A stretch of DNA of 64,000 bases from Pezicula radicicola (taxonomy: Eukaryota > Ascomycota > Leotiomycetes > Helotiales > Dermateaceae). The stretch covers positions 63,198 through 127,197 of the forward strand of contig PDUO01000051.1 in assembly GCA_003008705.1 (NCBI GenBank), read 5' to 3'. Below, piece after piece: positions 34,895 through 46,206 of the stretch (positions are counted from its first letter, which is position 1; each line of letters opens with the position of its first letter). Below the pieces are notes generated by a model, which was not told the DNA's origin, did no database searches, and saw only the letters and a program-made list of their open reading frames with translations. The position numbers and the translations under genes are program-made.

Positions 34895-36755
34895 TCAAGA
34901 AGTATACCTGAAATCCGGATGACGATAGCCAAGCATATTCTTTTCATCTTCGCTCAGGTTCGCGAGTCTCTCCTGTCTCTCTCCTCTTTCTCTCTTCCTG
35001 TTCTCCCATTTGGTGTACAGGATGCCAATCACAGCGAGGATTCCTGCAACGCAATTAGACCCTACATTGATGTAATGGCCTCTCTTATATAACGGCGCAT
35101 CCTTCACGAGATACGTCCACGTGGCCAAGATCGCGCCGGCACTCCCAATCGAAACGATGTACGCACTACTGACAGCTCTAACACTGGGACCTGCTGCGTT
35201 GTTGAGACCCCAAGCGAGGAAGAGTGGCCCTCCAGGAAAAGCTCCTGCAGAAGCCAGGAAGACAGCCCCGTATTTGACAGAGTTGGATTTGGAAGTCGCA
35301 AGAATGGTGTAGCCGGTGATGGCGAGAATACTTCCGCCGATGAGGAATATTCCACGACATTTATACTTGTCGCTCAGTCTGAAGACGATGACCGACCAGA
35401 CAACGGCAACTGTGTATGGCGGGACGGTGTAAAATTGCGTTTTCAGTGCAGTCCATCCCAGGGCCGATAGAATAGTGGGTAAGAATAGAGAGAAGGACTG
35501 GACAGAGACGTTGATGGAAAAGAAACCAAGGCCGCATATGACATTGTTGATATTGAAAATGGCGCGTTGAATATGGTGGAGCCGTGTGCGCTCTTTCGAC
35601 GATTCCTTGTGTTCCTGATTGATTCGCTCAAGAGCGATGTACCGGTCTTGAGGATTCAGGAACTTGCACTTGTCAGGCGTGGATGGGAGCATGAAGACCC
35701 CTAATCCGGAAACGATGAGAGTGAATAATCCTTCGAAGAAGAAGATATTTCGCCAGCTATAGATTGGGCGAGAATCCACCCCCCATTTCGGAATTGGCGA
35801 GAGACCAGCAGCAAGAAGGCCCCCAAAAGCACCGGCGAGGGTGGCTCCTTGGATGAAAATACCCATTCGGAGGAGCAATTCGTGTCGGCGGTAGAAGCAG
35901 GAGAGATAATAAGAAGCTCCAGGCATCATACCGCCTTCGGCCATGCCAAGAAAGAATCGACAAGCAAGTAGTCCCGAGTAGTTCGTGACAAAAGCTGTGC
36001 ACATAGAGATGAGTCCGAAGGTAACCACCAGGCATGGGAGATAGTACTGTCCGCCAACCTTCTTCAAGATGATATTCGAAGGGATTTCGGCAGCCTGAAG
36101 TGATATGAGAGTCAGTGTTTGGTTGTTGGAGAGGCTGAGGAATGTCTTGGTAAGAATGATCCGAGCAAAAAAATACATTCGATGTCCATGACCGCTAATC
36201 AAGAAGCGAACTTCACTGAAAGAAAAGTAGAAAACTTACTATGTAGGACACATAAAATATAGTAAGAGCCCAGTTGAACTTATAGCCGAGTAAATTTAGA
36301 TCTTTTGCCAGTCCTTGGATCCGCGCATTACTAGTCATGATGGTTAGTCATGTTCGAGGCATCATTCCGGAGAGTGATGCGTGGAATTAAGTAAATTAGA
36401 AACTTTGGCAGCCAGATAGGTGAGAGGGTTCTCGACGGTCAATGGTGTCGAGTTCAAGCTAGGACATTTCTCCTGGAAGAAGTAAAGTTTTCTCACCCAA
36501 TATTGGCTCTGTCAGATGTCAGTCATAGATTCAAGCCAATATTATGGCTAATCAGTCTGACCTGTCAATGAAACACATCAAGTACAATGCAAGCACTGTA
36601 GGAACAATCCGCCAGTCCATCCTCTGCCGAATTCGCCTCTCGTCCTCCGCAGTCCATTCAATCGGGCCGGCGGGCTGATGATCATCGTCGGAGGAGGTTT
36701 CTTTAGTAACAGGGACCCCCGCCTCATAACTCTTGACCTCATGCTCGCTGGCCAT
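34895..36755 (-). CDS. MFS transporter, anion:cation symporter (Dal5/allantoate permease-like)
   Basis: Start ATG 36755. An acidic N-terminus ends in IEWTAEDERRIRQRMDWRIVPT and LALYLMCFIDR, typical of fungal anion:cation symporters. A 13-nt micro-exon (near 36487-36499) adds ANIG, and the next exon adds NARIQGLAKDL, giving the family signature DRxNIGNAR. The long last exon (36093-34895) carries helices 2-12 with EIPSNIILKK and RFFLGMAEGGMMPGASYYLS. The total is about 490 aa and 12 helices are expected. Relatives import allantoate, nicotinate, pantothenate, biotin-like acids or tartrate; which one cannot be told. It is a plasma-membrane protein by family. No damage is seen. The FAD enzyme is convergent downstream, with the ankyrin remnant between. 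Confidence 0.9.
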
Positions 36756-37849
36756 ATTTCAGTCGGAATTCAGTGACTCTGCGTTAATAATGTTTTGGGC
36801 GTGGCGGGGATGCAAATGAGAGCCCAGAACATGGGCGGCGTAGCCATCGTTTATATCCAAAATCCTTCATGTGGGGTCAATAACAACAGCTTTATTATCC
36901 GATGTAAGTAAACCAGTAAAAAGGACCGACATGTCGTCGAACATTGGCACAGTAGATAAATACAGACTTTTGACTAGGCAAATGAATCCTTCGCAATTGG
37001 GTGTTTAATGAGCAACGAGCTAACATATTGGCGAGCAAGCATATGGGTAAGCAGGCTGCAAATAAATGACCCACAATGGGGAAATTGATGGGGATAATAA
37101 ATAGCCAAGACTACTAACTACACAGTTTGGCTGCGGGGTATGTGGAGGAGGAGCTTCGCCAATGGGCTTTGCGTTTTGCGCCTCGGCTCATTCACACGCA
37201 GAGGCGAAGATTGCCGTCCCCATCTGCCGGTTAATAGGGCTTCAACTCTGCCAAGCAATCCAATGGAGAGTATTCTATCTCCATTTCTGGGCATGTGGGG
37301 CTACAGCTTACCCATGCGAGAAGAGATGTTCTTTGATCAACTGCGATTTCCAAAACTCTGAGAATCAAAATGTAGTTGCAGCATACCCAGGCAAGCATTT
37401 TCAAAACTTCGGATAGTGCGATGGGCATAGAGCAAGTACTTGGGTATTGAATCGGAGCATTTCCTCCATATATATGTAGTTCAATAGAAGGAAAGTTTTG
37501 AAGCAAGCCCAGGGCTTTTTTTAATTAATGATTGAGGCATCGACACTCAAACTTATTTGAAGGAACAACTGCCAACTGATTGCTGAAAGTGGCAAATAGT
37601 ATAACACAAACGCGCCCCAAAGAAGAGCATGGTCTTAGAAAATACAATCTTGCAAAACTGACACTAGTAAATTCAGTTAAGAGTCAACCAGGAATCCTTT
37701 GGCTGGAAAACCCCCTTAGATAAGGTGTCTACTCGGATCATCGTCTCAAATCAACAACCACAGTGCCTTCAACGGTCCATTAGACGGAGAATTAAGTAAA
37801 CGAAGTTACTATTAGTGAAAAAATTAGAGAAGAAAGTAGACGAAGGACG
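36756..37849. other. Intergenic, promoter side of the MFS gene
   Basis: No gene supported. Frames at 37140-37416 (plus) and 37231-37506 (minus) overlap each other and have no motif. Confidence 0.4.
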
Positions 37850-38275
37850 AAATAATAAGATGATAGAACTAGGAGACGTTCTTAAATTATATAGTCTATT
37901 ATAGTAAGATAAAATTAATTTATTAAAGATATAATTTTATACTCTTATTTAATTATAAGTATTAGAATAAAATACCTTATATTTTATTATATTTTAATAC
38001 TATAATATAAGTTTAATCTAAAAAAGACTAACCTCTTGGTTTTATATAATTATAAGATTATATCTCTTATAAATAATTCCTTTTTATAAATAACTAATTG
38101 ATATCTTTTAATAATAAGTATTCTAAGTAAAAAACTATTAGTTTACTTATTAAATAGGTAATTAAATGAATTAATACTATGTAGTAAAGGTATAAACTAA
38201 TAAATATATTAATCTTTTTCTTTTATTTAAATTTTATTATCTTTTTAAAAGATAATAATTATAATAATTCTACGT
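37850..38275. repeat. AT-rich block (probable RIP-degraded repeat)
   Basis: Over 400 bp of extreme AT content with stops in all frames, bounded by normal-GC sequence. No inverted ends or family motifs were recognised. Confidence 0.55.
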
Positions 38276-38686
38276 CACCTTAGGACATCGTGTACATAAT
38301 GGATGTTCACTCGTCCTAGCTGTGTGCAAAGTTAGAAAAGAAAATTACGACCGACGAACGCGTATTGGTCAATCGTGGGGCGAGTTCGAAGCCTGTCGAG
38401 AACGAATACGTGGCCATCTCTTTTTGGTTGAGCGAACTTTAGACCACACTAGACCGCGTAAAGGAATCGGCGCTTTTTTTTGGGCTGGTCTCTCTCTCTC
38501 TCCTCTTTTCTCTTGATGAACCAAGATTTTGGAGAGCGAACTACGCCCCAGTTTTGGGCTTGTTTTTTTTTTGGCTAGTCGTAGCTGGCCCTACTTTGCG
38601 AGCAGCCAAGAGATGAGACTGGTCAGGGAAGGGCTGGCCCAAAAATAAGGGCAAGCTTCTTTTCCCGACCCAGCCGAACTACTAAA

Positions 38687-40786
38687 ATGATTTGCGATAG
38701 ATGCTCCGGTATCCCTTTGGATCTTTTCTTAGGCGATTGTTCCATCCAATATCAACGGCACCAAAACTTGTTCGGTTTCACAGAGTCCGCAGCTCGTGGG
38801 TGCCATTCTTGTCGGTTACTATTGCAACAAATAGAATCTCAGCTTTGTCCGTCTTCACTCGCCCCACCAAACCCTTTTGACGACTACTGGATCGAATGGG
38901 CAGAGGACAAAATAGTTCTTGCTTCAGGGTGGAATCATTACTTTCTTGATTATGATAGTGAAACCGGGCCCCATACAAGAGGTAAGAGAACATAGATCCC
39001 ATTTGCAAAGCTGCATGGTAACGATCAAGATTCTACACCCGCATTGTTCGCAGCGTCAAGCACGGAAAGTCTCGGGATCATCAGGTTATGGCTCGACAAA
39101 TGCCTGAATGAACACCAAGGCTGCAGTAATGATGGCGAAGACCGTCCTACTCGACTCGTTGATGTCGGCCCTCCCGACGGCTCCCAGGAGCCACGAATTG
39201 TTTGTGGCAGGCAGTGTCAAGAACAAAGAGCCGGGTACCTGGCGCTAAGTTACTGTTGGGGATCGACAACAAAAGAGTCTCAGTGGACATTAACAGCAGG
39301 AAATATCGATAGCTTCAGGGCCGAAATTCAGCTCCAATCACTGCCTCGAAGTTTTCAAGATGTCATTAAACTAGCGAGGGCTTTGAACGAGAGATATATA
39401 TGGATCGACTCTCTTTGCATCCTTCAAGACTCTCCTGATGATTGGGAAAAGGAAGCCTCGTCTATGGCACGCATTTACGCCAATTCTATCTGCACGGTAA
39501 TATCTCCATCACCTGATCCATCGAGGGAACTCTTTATTGAGAGGGACATCTCACTAGTCAGCCCTGCTGCTCTCCACTTATCCCCGCGGAACGGAGGGCC
39601 CTCTGCTACTGTCAGATTACACCCTGTCCTGCCAAATTGGACTTCCAAGATAGCCGCTATGGAACTCGAGCAATCCCTTCAAGACAGACAGCCTACAAGA
39701 CAGCGCGGGTGGTGTATGCAAGAGTATGAACTTTCTTGCCGGACGCTCATTCTTACTACCCATCAGTTTGGTTGGATCTGTAAACAGATGCAATGCTCGG
39801 AAGAGGACTTCGCCACTATGTCTCGCCCTCTTTCGGACTCAACCGTCAGTAATGGCGCCCTATTGCGTCCCATTGAACAGTTGGTCTGGTGGCCTTTTGG
39901 GCTTTTTGGCCGAATGGAACGACTTAAATCATTACCCAATCGTTATTATAGGCCTGAACACAGAACATGGGAAGATTTTGCTTTCAATAGAAAGCTTGTC
40001 GAACCACCTGGTCTATATAACAAGTGGGAGAAACTTGTCGAGGAATTTACTTCGAGGGAGCTCACTGTGCCGACCGACCGGTTGCCTGCGATATCCGGCA
40101 TTGCGGCGAAGAGGCAATTGGAGACAGGAGATCAATATCTAGCCGGCTTATGGAAGAACAACCTTAAGAGCGAGCTATTATAGAGGGTGAAAGATCCGGG
40201 AAAATCACACAGGATGCTCGACCCGCCTAATGCGCCAACTTGGTCATGGGCAACAGTCAACGCTCCTGTGTGGTTTCCGAGGCGCCCGTTTGATCGGCAT
40301 CAGTCTGAGAAACCTATGCCATCGCCAATCGAAGATGAGGTGTTGATTACTGCTGTTGAAGTTAAGGCACGTGGGAAAAACCCCTTTGGCATTGTAGAAT
40401 CAGGACGCGTGACTGTGGAAGGCCCTCTTTTCAGTGCTTCAGTACGGGTCGACCTTCGTCCACAAGCAAGATCACATCAACATAATGTCAGCTGGCAACT
40501 CGAAGATTTGAAAGGCGACGAGCTTGGTAATATTTACTATGATGACCACACATTTTGTTTAAAGTACTCAACTGTAGATTGCCTCTGGCTCGATCCTGGA
40601 ATAGTGGAAAATGCGGATTTGGAACTAGAACCGGAACGATACAGTGGAGGATTTGGATTAGCACTCTCACTTCAATCTGAGACAGGGAATGAAATGGTAT
40701 ACCATCGAGTTGGATTCGTGCAATTTTCCCGTCGGGTCACCAAAATGGTCTGTAGGGGGAAAAGATCTCGAATTTCGATAGTGTAA
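38687..40786 (+). pseudogene. HET-domain protein, one 700-codon frame interrupted by two TAG codons
   Basis: One reading frame runs from ATG 38687 to the stop at 40786 without intron or frameshift, broken only by TAG at 38993-38995 and at 40181-40183. The N-terminus has a Cys cluster (CDRCSG, GCHSC) often found before HET domains. The HET domain follows, with YLALSYCWGS, ERYIWIDSLCILQD and RGWCMQEYELSCRTLIL. The C-terminal part has WSWATVNAPV, a motif usual in this family. The second TAG lies in ELL-stop-RV, where relatives usually have Trp. HET proteins trigger heterokaryon incompatibility and cell death on non-self contact. The gene is either recently inactivated (TGG or CAG to TAG, RIP type) or made whole at RNA level; see the findings. 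Confidence 0.85.
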
Positions 40787-40908
40787 AATATTTCGCTGGA
40801 ATGTGGCCACGAAAGGTTTAAGCGCAGAGGTCATATCTCCGGCTGAGTGAATGCATCAACTTTGAATTTAATCAATTTCCTCTACGAATCAAACGAGAGC
40901 TAGCATGA
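40787..40908. other. Short spacer
   Basis: 3' flank of the HET gene; nothing else seen. Confidence 0.4.
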
Positions 40909-41120
40909 GACTGGCGGTCTGGATCTGGCGCTCGCGGGCAGGTGAGGTTTGAAAGTGCTCTAGGAATGTGACCTTTGCCTTCAATTCAGACTCAAAGACG
41001 CACTAATCCAAGAGGGCCTTGACAATGTCGACGACCTTATTAAGCCTAAAGTCCTTAATCAATGGTTTGGACGAGCTCCTATGCAGCTCAATTACCTCTC
41101 GGACCTTTTTAGTTCTCCGA
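40909..41120 (-). pseudogene. Unidentified coding remnant
   Basis: The minus-strand frame reads KKVREVIELHRSSSKPLIKD and, after more open sequence, VVDIVKALLD, a TAG at 41003-41005, then CVFESELKAKVTFLEHF and a clean end. The periodic charged/hydrophobic pattern suggests a helical protein. Upstream the frame breaks again. The family is unknown. The single TAG inside an otherwise coherent stretch matches the damage seen elsewhere in the window. Confidence 0.35.
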
Positions 41121-41668
41121 ATATACGCTTAGGGACCAGTGAATACAGTACGTAGACGAGGAGACCCAGCGTCTGTCCGCGACGAGTGAGCTATTGGTAG
41201 AATTTAAAGACTAATAGTTAGAATTAGAGGATGTAGAAGGCGACACCATTTATGTAATCCTTAAATATAAGTATCGGGTATAATACAATATATAATTAAC
41301 TCTCGCGAAATAAATACAGAGCACGTGTGGACAGCTGTTTGTCGATTTCGCCGATCGATTGTATATTTTCACAAGTGCAATCGAGGCGCAATGAGTGGGC
41401 AAAGAAGCTTACCACGGCAAGTGCCTCATTCTTCGACCGCCAACATGATTCTTAACAAATCAAAGCTCTGCTGCAATAGTAAAAATGACAGCTCATGTTA
41501 CATGAAAGCTAGGGCCACACGAAGCAATGTGTTCCCTTACTATATTGCGAATACTCATTCCGGATTATCATCCTTCACCGAAGCTGAACCCATCTGAAGT
41601 CTTTGGTTTTACTCGATCAATTGTATAAACGTAAGGCATCTCATACTATCTAAAGTCATTCAGCCAAC
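41121..41668. other. Intergenic, leader of the dynamin fragment
   Basis: No gene supported. The last 60 bases before 41669 look like an intact leader (CATTCAGCCAACATG). Confidence 0.35.
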
Positions 41669-41901
41669 ATGCCGCCCTCTGTTCCATCCTCTCCCATACT
41701 TGCCTCTCTGCTTCCACCCGACCTAGAAAATTCGATAGCGCCGCTTCAGGGAAGCTCAACTAGCGAACAACATGTTCCAATTTCAACATCATCTCTTGAC
41801 ACGCTTCAAAGTGACGAGCAGCGGCGGGTACTTAATATTGTGGATTCGCTTCGACAGTGTGGACTTGAAGGGATCGTCTCTCTGCCGCAACTGATATCAG
41901 G
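41669..41901 (+). pseudogene. 5' fragment of a dynamin-like GTPase gene
   Basis: An ATG in good context starts about 76 codons ending LQSDEQRRVLNIVDSLRQC and GLEGIVSLPQLI. This is the segment that precedes the GTPase P-loop (GDQSSGKSS) in fungal dynamin-like proteins, corresponding to residues about 10-36 of the intact neighbour (LLEKVDKLRDLNIGQHVPLPQ). The sequence is cut right after LPQL, before the P-loop, and the next three bases lead into the start codon of a HET gene. It has a longer N-terminal lead than the neighbour, so it comes from a different family member. Confidence 0.7.
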
Positions 41902-42619
41902 ATGATACGTCTCTTATAATATAAAACAGGCAAGTTCAGCCTTGTCAACTTCCCCGACCATAAAATCACAGAGCATGCTATTCTCTCGCATACTTGGGGA
42001 CCGGATAGCGAAGAGGTCGATTTTATAGACATAGTAGGGAAAAGGGGTAGGGACAAGTCTGGCTACAAAAAGCTCAAATTCTGCGCAGAACAGGCTGCGC
42101 GAGATGGCTTGCTATATTTCTAGGTAGACACTTGCTGCATTGATAAGTCAAATAGTGCTGAGCTTAGTGAAGCTATTCGCTCTATGTTTCACTGGTATAG
42201 CGCCGCGGCCAGGTGCTCCGTATATCTATCGGACGTTCCAGAGCCTAAGGATCCTACATCAACCATTGAATCGGCCTTTGCAAAGAGTCGGTGGTTCAGG
42301 CGAGGCTAGACATTACAAGAGCTTATTGCTCCAAAATCGGTTGGGTTCTTCTCTCCGAAAGGCGAGCCTCTAGGTTATAAAAGCTCCTAGAGTACAACAA
42401 ATTCACGAAATAACGGGGGTTGCGATTAAAGCCCTTTAAGGAAGGCCTATATCTCAGTTCAGCGTAGTTGATCGAATATCGTGGGCAGCAAAACGCGAAA
42501 CGACACGCGAAGAAGATGCTGCATATTGCTTGCTATGGATTATCGAGATACAGCATAACAATTTACATATTCCACTCTCTGTCCAATCTCGACTTGATAT
42601 TCCTAGATTTGAAACTTAA
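41902..42619 (+). pseudogene. HET-domain gene, multiply broken
   Basis: From ATG 41902 the frame has the HET N-terminal strand (GKFSLVNF), HAILSHTWGPDSEEVDF, KKLKFCAEQAARDG, VDTCCIDKSNSAELSEAI and TLQELIAPKSV, the standard order for NACHT-associated HET proteins. Stops fall at 41917 (TAA, Gln expected), 42121 and 42307 (TAG, Trp expected in FWVDTCC and RGWTLQEL) and 42388. There the reading moves to the +1 frame, continues QQIHEITGVAIKAL, meets TAA at 42437 (Gln expected), and ends after SQFSVVDRISWAAKRETTREE. All Gln and Trp losses are of the CpA-to-TpA type. Nothing of a NACHT or repeat region remains. It is an inactive relic. Confidence 0.8.
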
Positions 42620-42697
42620 CAATACCCATTCCCGCACAAATGATTACTATGCTTTCCATCAAGTTTTCTTAGTGATGCCAAAAATAGTGATTAACCA

Positions 42698-44997
42698 CTA
42701 GGTTTTGAGGATTTTCAAGGCGTTAGACAAATCATCAATCTTCTTCACAAGTTTCGAACGGCGCCTCTTGGCAGATTTAGTTTCACCGACGATCCGTTCG
42801 AGCTGCTCGGATTCCAGGTTGATAACCCAGTCCTGAGTGAAAACTTTCAGGGGACTAGAAGGGCCATGCAACAGGTAGTAGTCAACAGCGAGTTGAAAGA
42901 CATTGTCAATAAACCGATTAAGCGCCAGGCCGTAGTAAGCATAAAGAATGTCATGAATCTCTTCTTGCAACTGCTCCACATTGCTCTTGCCTTCGGCAGC
43001 TTTGGCAATGTCATCCAAATTAACCATGTACTGAAGCTCTCCGTACTGCCTGGTGTCCTTTCTAGCCTTAGGACGCAGCAGCTCAGCGACTCGATAGCCC
43101 CGAGCTTTGGAGAGAGCCTCGGTAAACTGTCGGTTGAGAGTGTAAGGCTGCTTGCGCTGTTCGACTTCGATCAATAGGCTCGCTTGGGCCATTGCCATCT
43201 TGTAGCGTTCGACTAGGCTCTCGAGGATTGCGGACCACAACTGGCTACGGGCTTGCTCTTCCGGGCAGACGGAGCGAAGTGCGGCGGCGATGAAGCGATG
43301 AAGGGTGATGATGACTCTGCTCATATAAATCTTAGTCATGTCACCCCACTTGCGTGACTGCTCTGCAAAAGCCGTAGAAACCAAGTTTGCGTTGAAGGTG
43401 CCAAGGTCCAGGCCCCTAGATTGCAAGTAGACGTCATTGATCCATGCGGCAAAATCGTCGCGCGGCATTGATGTCCCATGCGGAGGGAGAGGGACAATGA
43501 TGTCGCCGAGTTCAACAAGCTCCCCCGGCGCAACATCGTCCACTCTTGCCTTTTGGAGTAGCGCTCGCAGGTTGTCTATCATCAACTCGACTGGACTTTC
43601 TTCACAAACGCAATCAGTAGGCATCTCATCTGCCACAGACGATACAGACAGGTCAAGATTCTCGAAGTGTCGTGAATGGGCACCCTGTCGAAAATCGGCG
43701 CTGAAAATATCAGTAATGTTTACCACGTGAGTAATGAGACGAAGCTCGTCTTGGTCAAAAACTGGGTCTGCGTTATAATCGGCCGTCAATGCTGCTCTAG
43801 CACGATCCTGGAAAGTCTCAGCAATGCGACTAAGAAAACTGCGTTGCTCGCGCTCATCCTGGCGAGGTGGTCCAAGGCTGTCTAGTTCTCTCTTGCATTC
43901 TTTAATTTGATTGCTGACATCCTGGAGCAATTTAGGAAACTCGCGTCGGGTAATCTCGAACAAGAGCGACCTGAGCTGCTCTTTGAGGGCTGGGATGCCT
44001 ACTCGATCCTGTGGAAGGTCAATCCATGGCTGCTTTCGGAAAATCTGATCAAGTTCTGACTGCTCCTTTGAGCCGCTACTCGCTCCACGATTGCGGACAA
44101 GGAAGTAGCCAAGAGTGAGTGGCCGTTTCTTGCCCTGAACAAGGTCGCAGACGGCGGCCTGCGCACTAGGTTCAAGTACTAAGTCGGGCTTGGTGAGCAC
44201 ACCGAGGGTACGCTCACCATTCTTGTCGTAATCTTCCGCAAGCTCTAAGATCTCTTGCGTGGCAATGTCGACATTACTCGGCAGCACTGCTAAGATAATA
44301 GTGCGACCGTCTCTGATATATCTCTTGACCAGGTCCCTCACCATGACCATGTCATCTTTAGTGGTTCCTTGTGTAGTGGTGCGGAAAATTCCTGGGACAT
44401 CAATGATGGTGAGATAGTCCTCGTGAGGCCCCTGCACCTCGATCTTAAGGACGTCTTCGCTAAACACGGCGCCATTCCCGGTTGAGATATCGGCCCGCAG
44501 ACCCATTCTTTCATTGGCCTGATCTTTCTTAAGCTGTCTGAGTTGATCAGAGATATTCAAGTCTCACTAACCTTCTTCAAGATGTCCACAAACTGCTCCC
44601 GAAATTCCAAACCCGAAGACACCTGCATGTGGAATGTCTCGACATGCTTCCGATGCTCCTCTGACGCGTGTGGGCCAGGAATAATGCGTATATCAACACG
44701 GTCATCGCTATTGCGTCGAGATGTGATCTGCGTTGCATGACGAGTGCAAAGACTTTGGTCTTTAGGAAAGGGAATTCCACTCAGGCTTTCCAGTAAGGAG
44801 GATTTGCCAGAGCTTTGATCTCCGACTACAACAAGCTATTTTACGTGTGAGCTTATGTGGAATTATACTAAATATCGGTCTTCTGATCTTACCTGAGGGA
44901 GAGGCACATGTTGGCCAATATTCAAGTCGCGGAGCTTGTCGACCTTTTCAAGCAATGCCGGGTTTGATAAGGTGATAATGTCCCGGCTGACGGTCAT
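42698..44997 (-). CDS. Dynamin-like (Mx-type) large GTPase
   Basis: Three exons: 44997-44893, 44835-44572 and 44518-42698, giving about 729 aa; the joins keep phase 0. GTPase motifs: G1 GDQSSGKSSLLE at the start of exon 2, the switch-1 Thr in LCTRHAT, G3 DVPG, and G4 TKPD. A long helical middle/stalk region follows (RRSKLVKKIDDLSNALK at the end). There is no PH or proline-rich domain, as in Mx-like fungal dynamins. These remodel membranes or assemble as GTP-driven rings; fungal members of this soluble, multi-copy group are mostly uncharacterised. The frame has no damage. It is convergent with the HET/dynamin pseudogene pair, and its promoter faces a 124-bp tandem repeat. Confidence 0.9.
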
Positions 44998-45437
44998 TTT
45001 TTGAACTTATGGGCAGAGTAATCGATTTGATGAGGATGTGTTTATTCACCAAGAGGAGGGTCAGCGAGAGTATTGGCTTGTTCAGGAAACCAGTGTTTAA
45101 ATAGAAGAAGATTGCTGAATTTTTGACTCCATCTTCGAGGTCCATCCGTCCCTTTTATAAGCGAAGGAGTCATTCGTGCTGCTAAAAGTTTCGATAAGAG
45201 ACGAAGAACCAGCAGCTGTGCAGCGGTAGTGTCTCGGCGTTAGTACAGGGCTCGGCTCGCAGTTGGCTCTTTTTGAGGCCCTCAACATCCAAAAGAGTAT
45301 CGCCAGCCTGCCATGTGCATAGTTGTGCAACATTTTCGTCCATAAGAGCGAGAAGTTCCAGTAAAAGTGAAATTACCAATGTGGATTGGTCGGGATACGA
45401 GAAATCGAGAGTAATTCTGATGCTCTGATATCATCTA
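44998..45437. other. Upstream region of the dynamin-like gene
   Basis: Promoter and leader of the GTPase. Short minus-strand frames at 45097-45379 have no motif. Confidence 0.4.
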
Positions 45438-45842
45438 CGGTTGGCTCGTTGTGAGGCATGCATGTGCACTTCCCCCCAGTTGGCCAGTTTTGAGGCTGCG
45501 TTTACATTAAAATGCTCTTATTCTGCGGTTGGATTGATGTAAGGCATACATTGTATTCTTCCCCCTAGTTGGCCAGTTTTGAGGCTGCATCTACATTAGG
45601 CTCCACGCGAGACGTTTTATTAAGTCTCAAGGAAAATGTTCTTATTCTGCGGTTGGATTGATGTAAGGCATGCATTGTGTACTCCCCCCCAGTTGGCCAG
45701 TTTTGAGGCTGCGTTTACATTAGGCTCTACGCGAGACGTTTTATTAAGTCGTAAGGAAAATGTTCTTATTCTACGGTTGGGTTGATGTAAGGTGCATTGT
45801 GCACTTCACCTCCCCCATTGGTCAGTTTTGAGGCTGCTTTTG
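45438..45842. repeat. Imperfect 124-bp tandem repeat, about 3.3 copies
   Basis: Units begin CGGTTGGNTNGTTGTGAGGCA/CGGTTGGATTGATGTAAGG at 45438, 45526, 45650 and 45774. The first unit is shortened to 88 bp. Each has a shared core CAGTTGGCCAGTTTTGAGGCTGC, and the longer units add AGGCTCNACGCGAGACGTTTTATTAAGTC. The units differ by a few substitutions. The repeat sits between the divergent dynamin-like and C2H2 genes. Confidence 0.9.
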
Positions 45843-46088
45843 CGCTAAGCCCCCACACCACAGCAGATTGCCGTAGTGATTGGTCACCCATATTGGGCAC
45901 AGCCTCATCGAATATGCAAGAAGCAAGGCAGTCTCTCTGCGCAGACTTGAGTTGAATCAGCCTGACAAAGGAATTGTGAAGAGAAAGATGAATATAAAAT
46001 CGGTGGTTGTCTCACTAAGAAAAGTGTTCTGAAGCAACCTCCCTCGCCTTGATCTCACGCACTTCATCTCTCATAAACCACAAACAGT

Positions 46089-46121
46089 CCTGGGCATAGC
46101 TACTTCGTGAAGTGGCCCAGG
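46089..46121. repeat. 33-nt imperfect palindrome
   Basis: CCTGGGC (46089-46095) pairs with GCCCAGG (46115-46121), and inside it TACTTC pairs with GAAGT, giving a compact hairpin or a two-fold site in the 5' region of the C2H2 gene. It could bind a dimeric factor or fold in RNA; no function is shown. Confidence 0.5.
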
Positions 46122-46206
46122 ACTGCACAGTTCTCAACTCCTTTCCTTTAAACAACAGGAGCCGGGTCTTCTGTGCACTAAGCAGGAGGCCCGCACCGCC
46201 TGACCC

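Noticed and set aside
38980..39000. An intron removing the first TAG of the HET gene
   Set aside because: GTAAGAGAACATAG would be a 14-nt intron, far too short, and the frame is already continuous on both sides.
45438..45842. CRISPR-like array
   Set aside because: Units are contiguous 124-bp tandem repeats without unique spacers, in a eukaryotic context.
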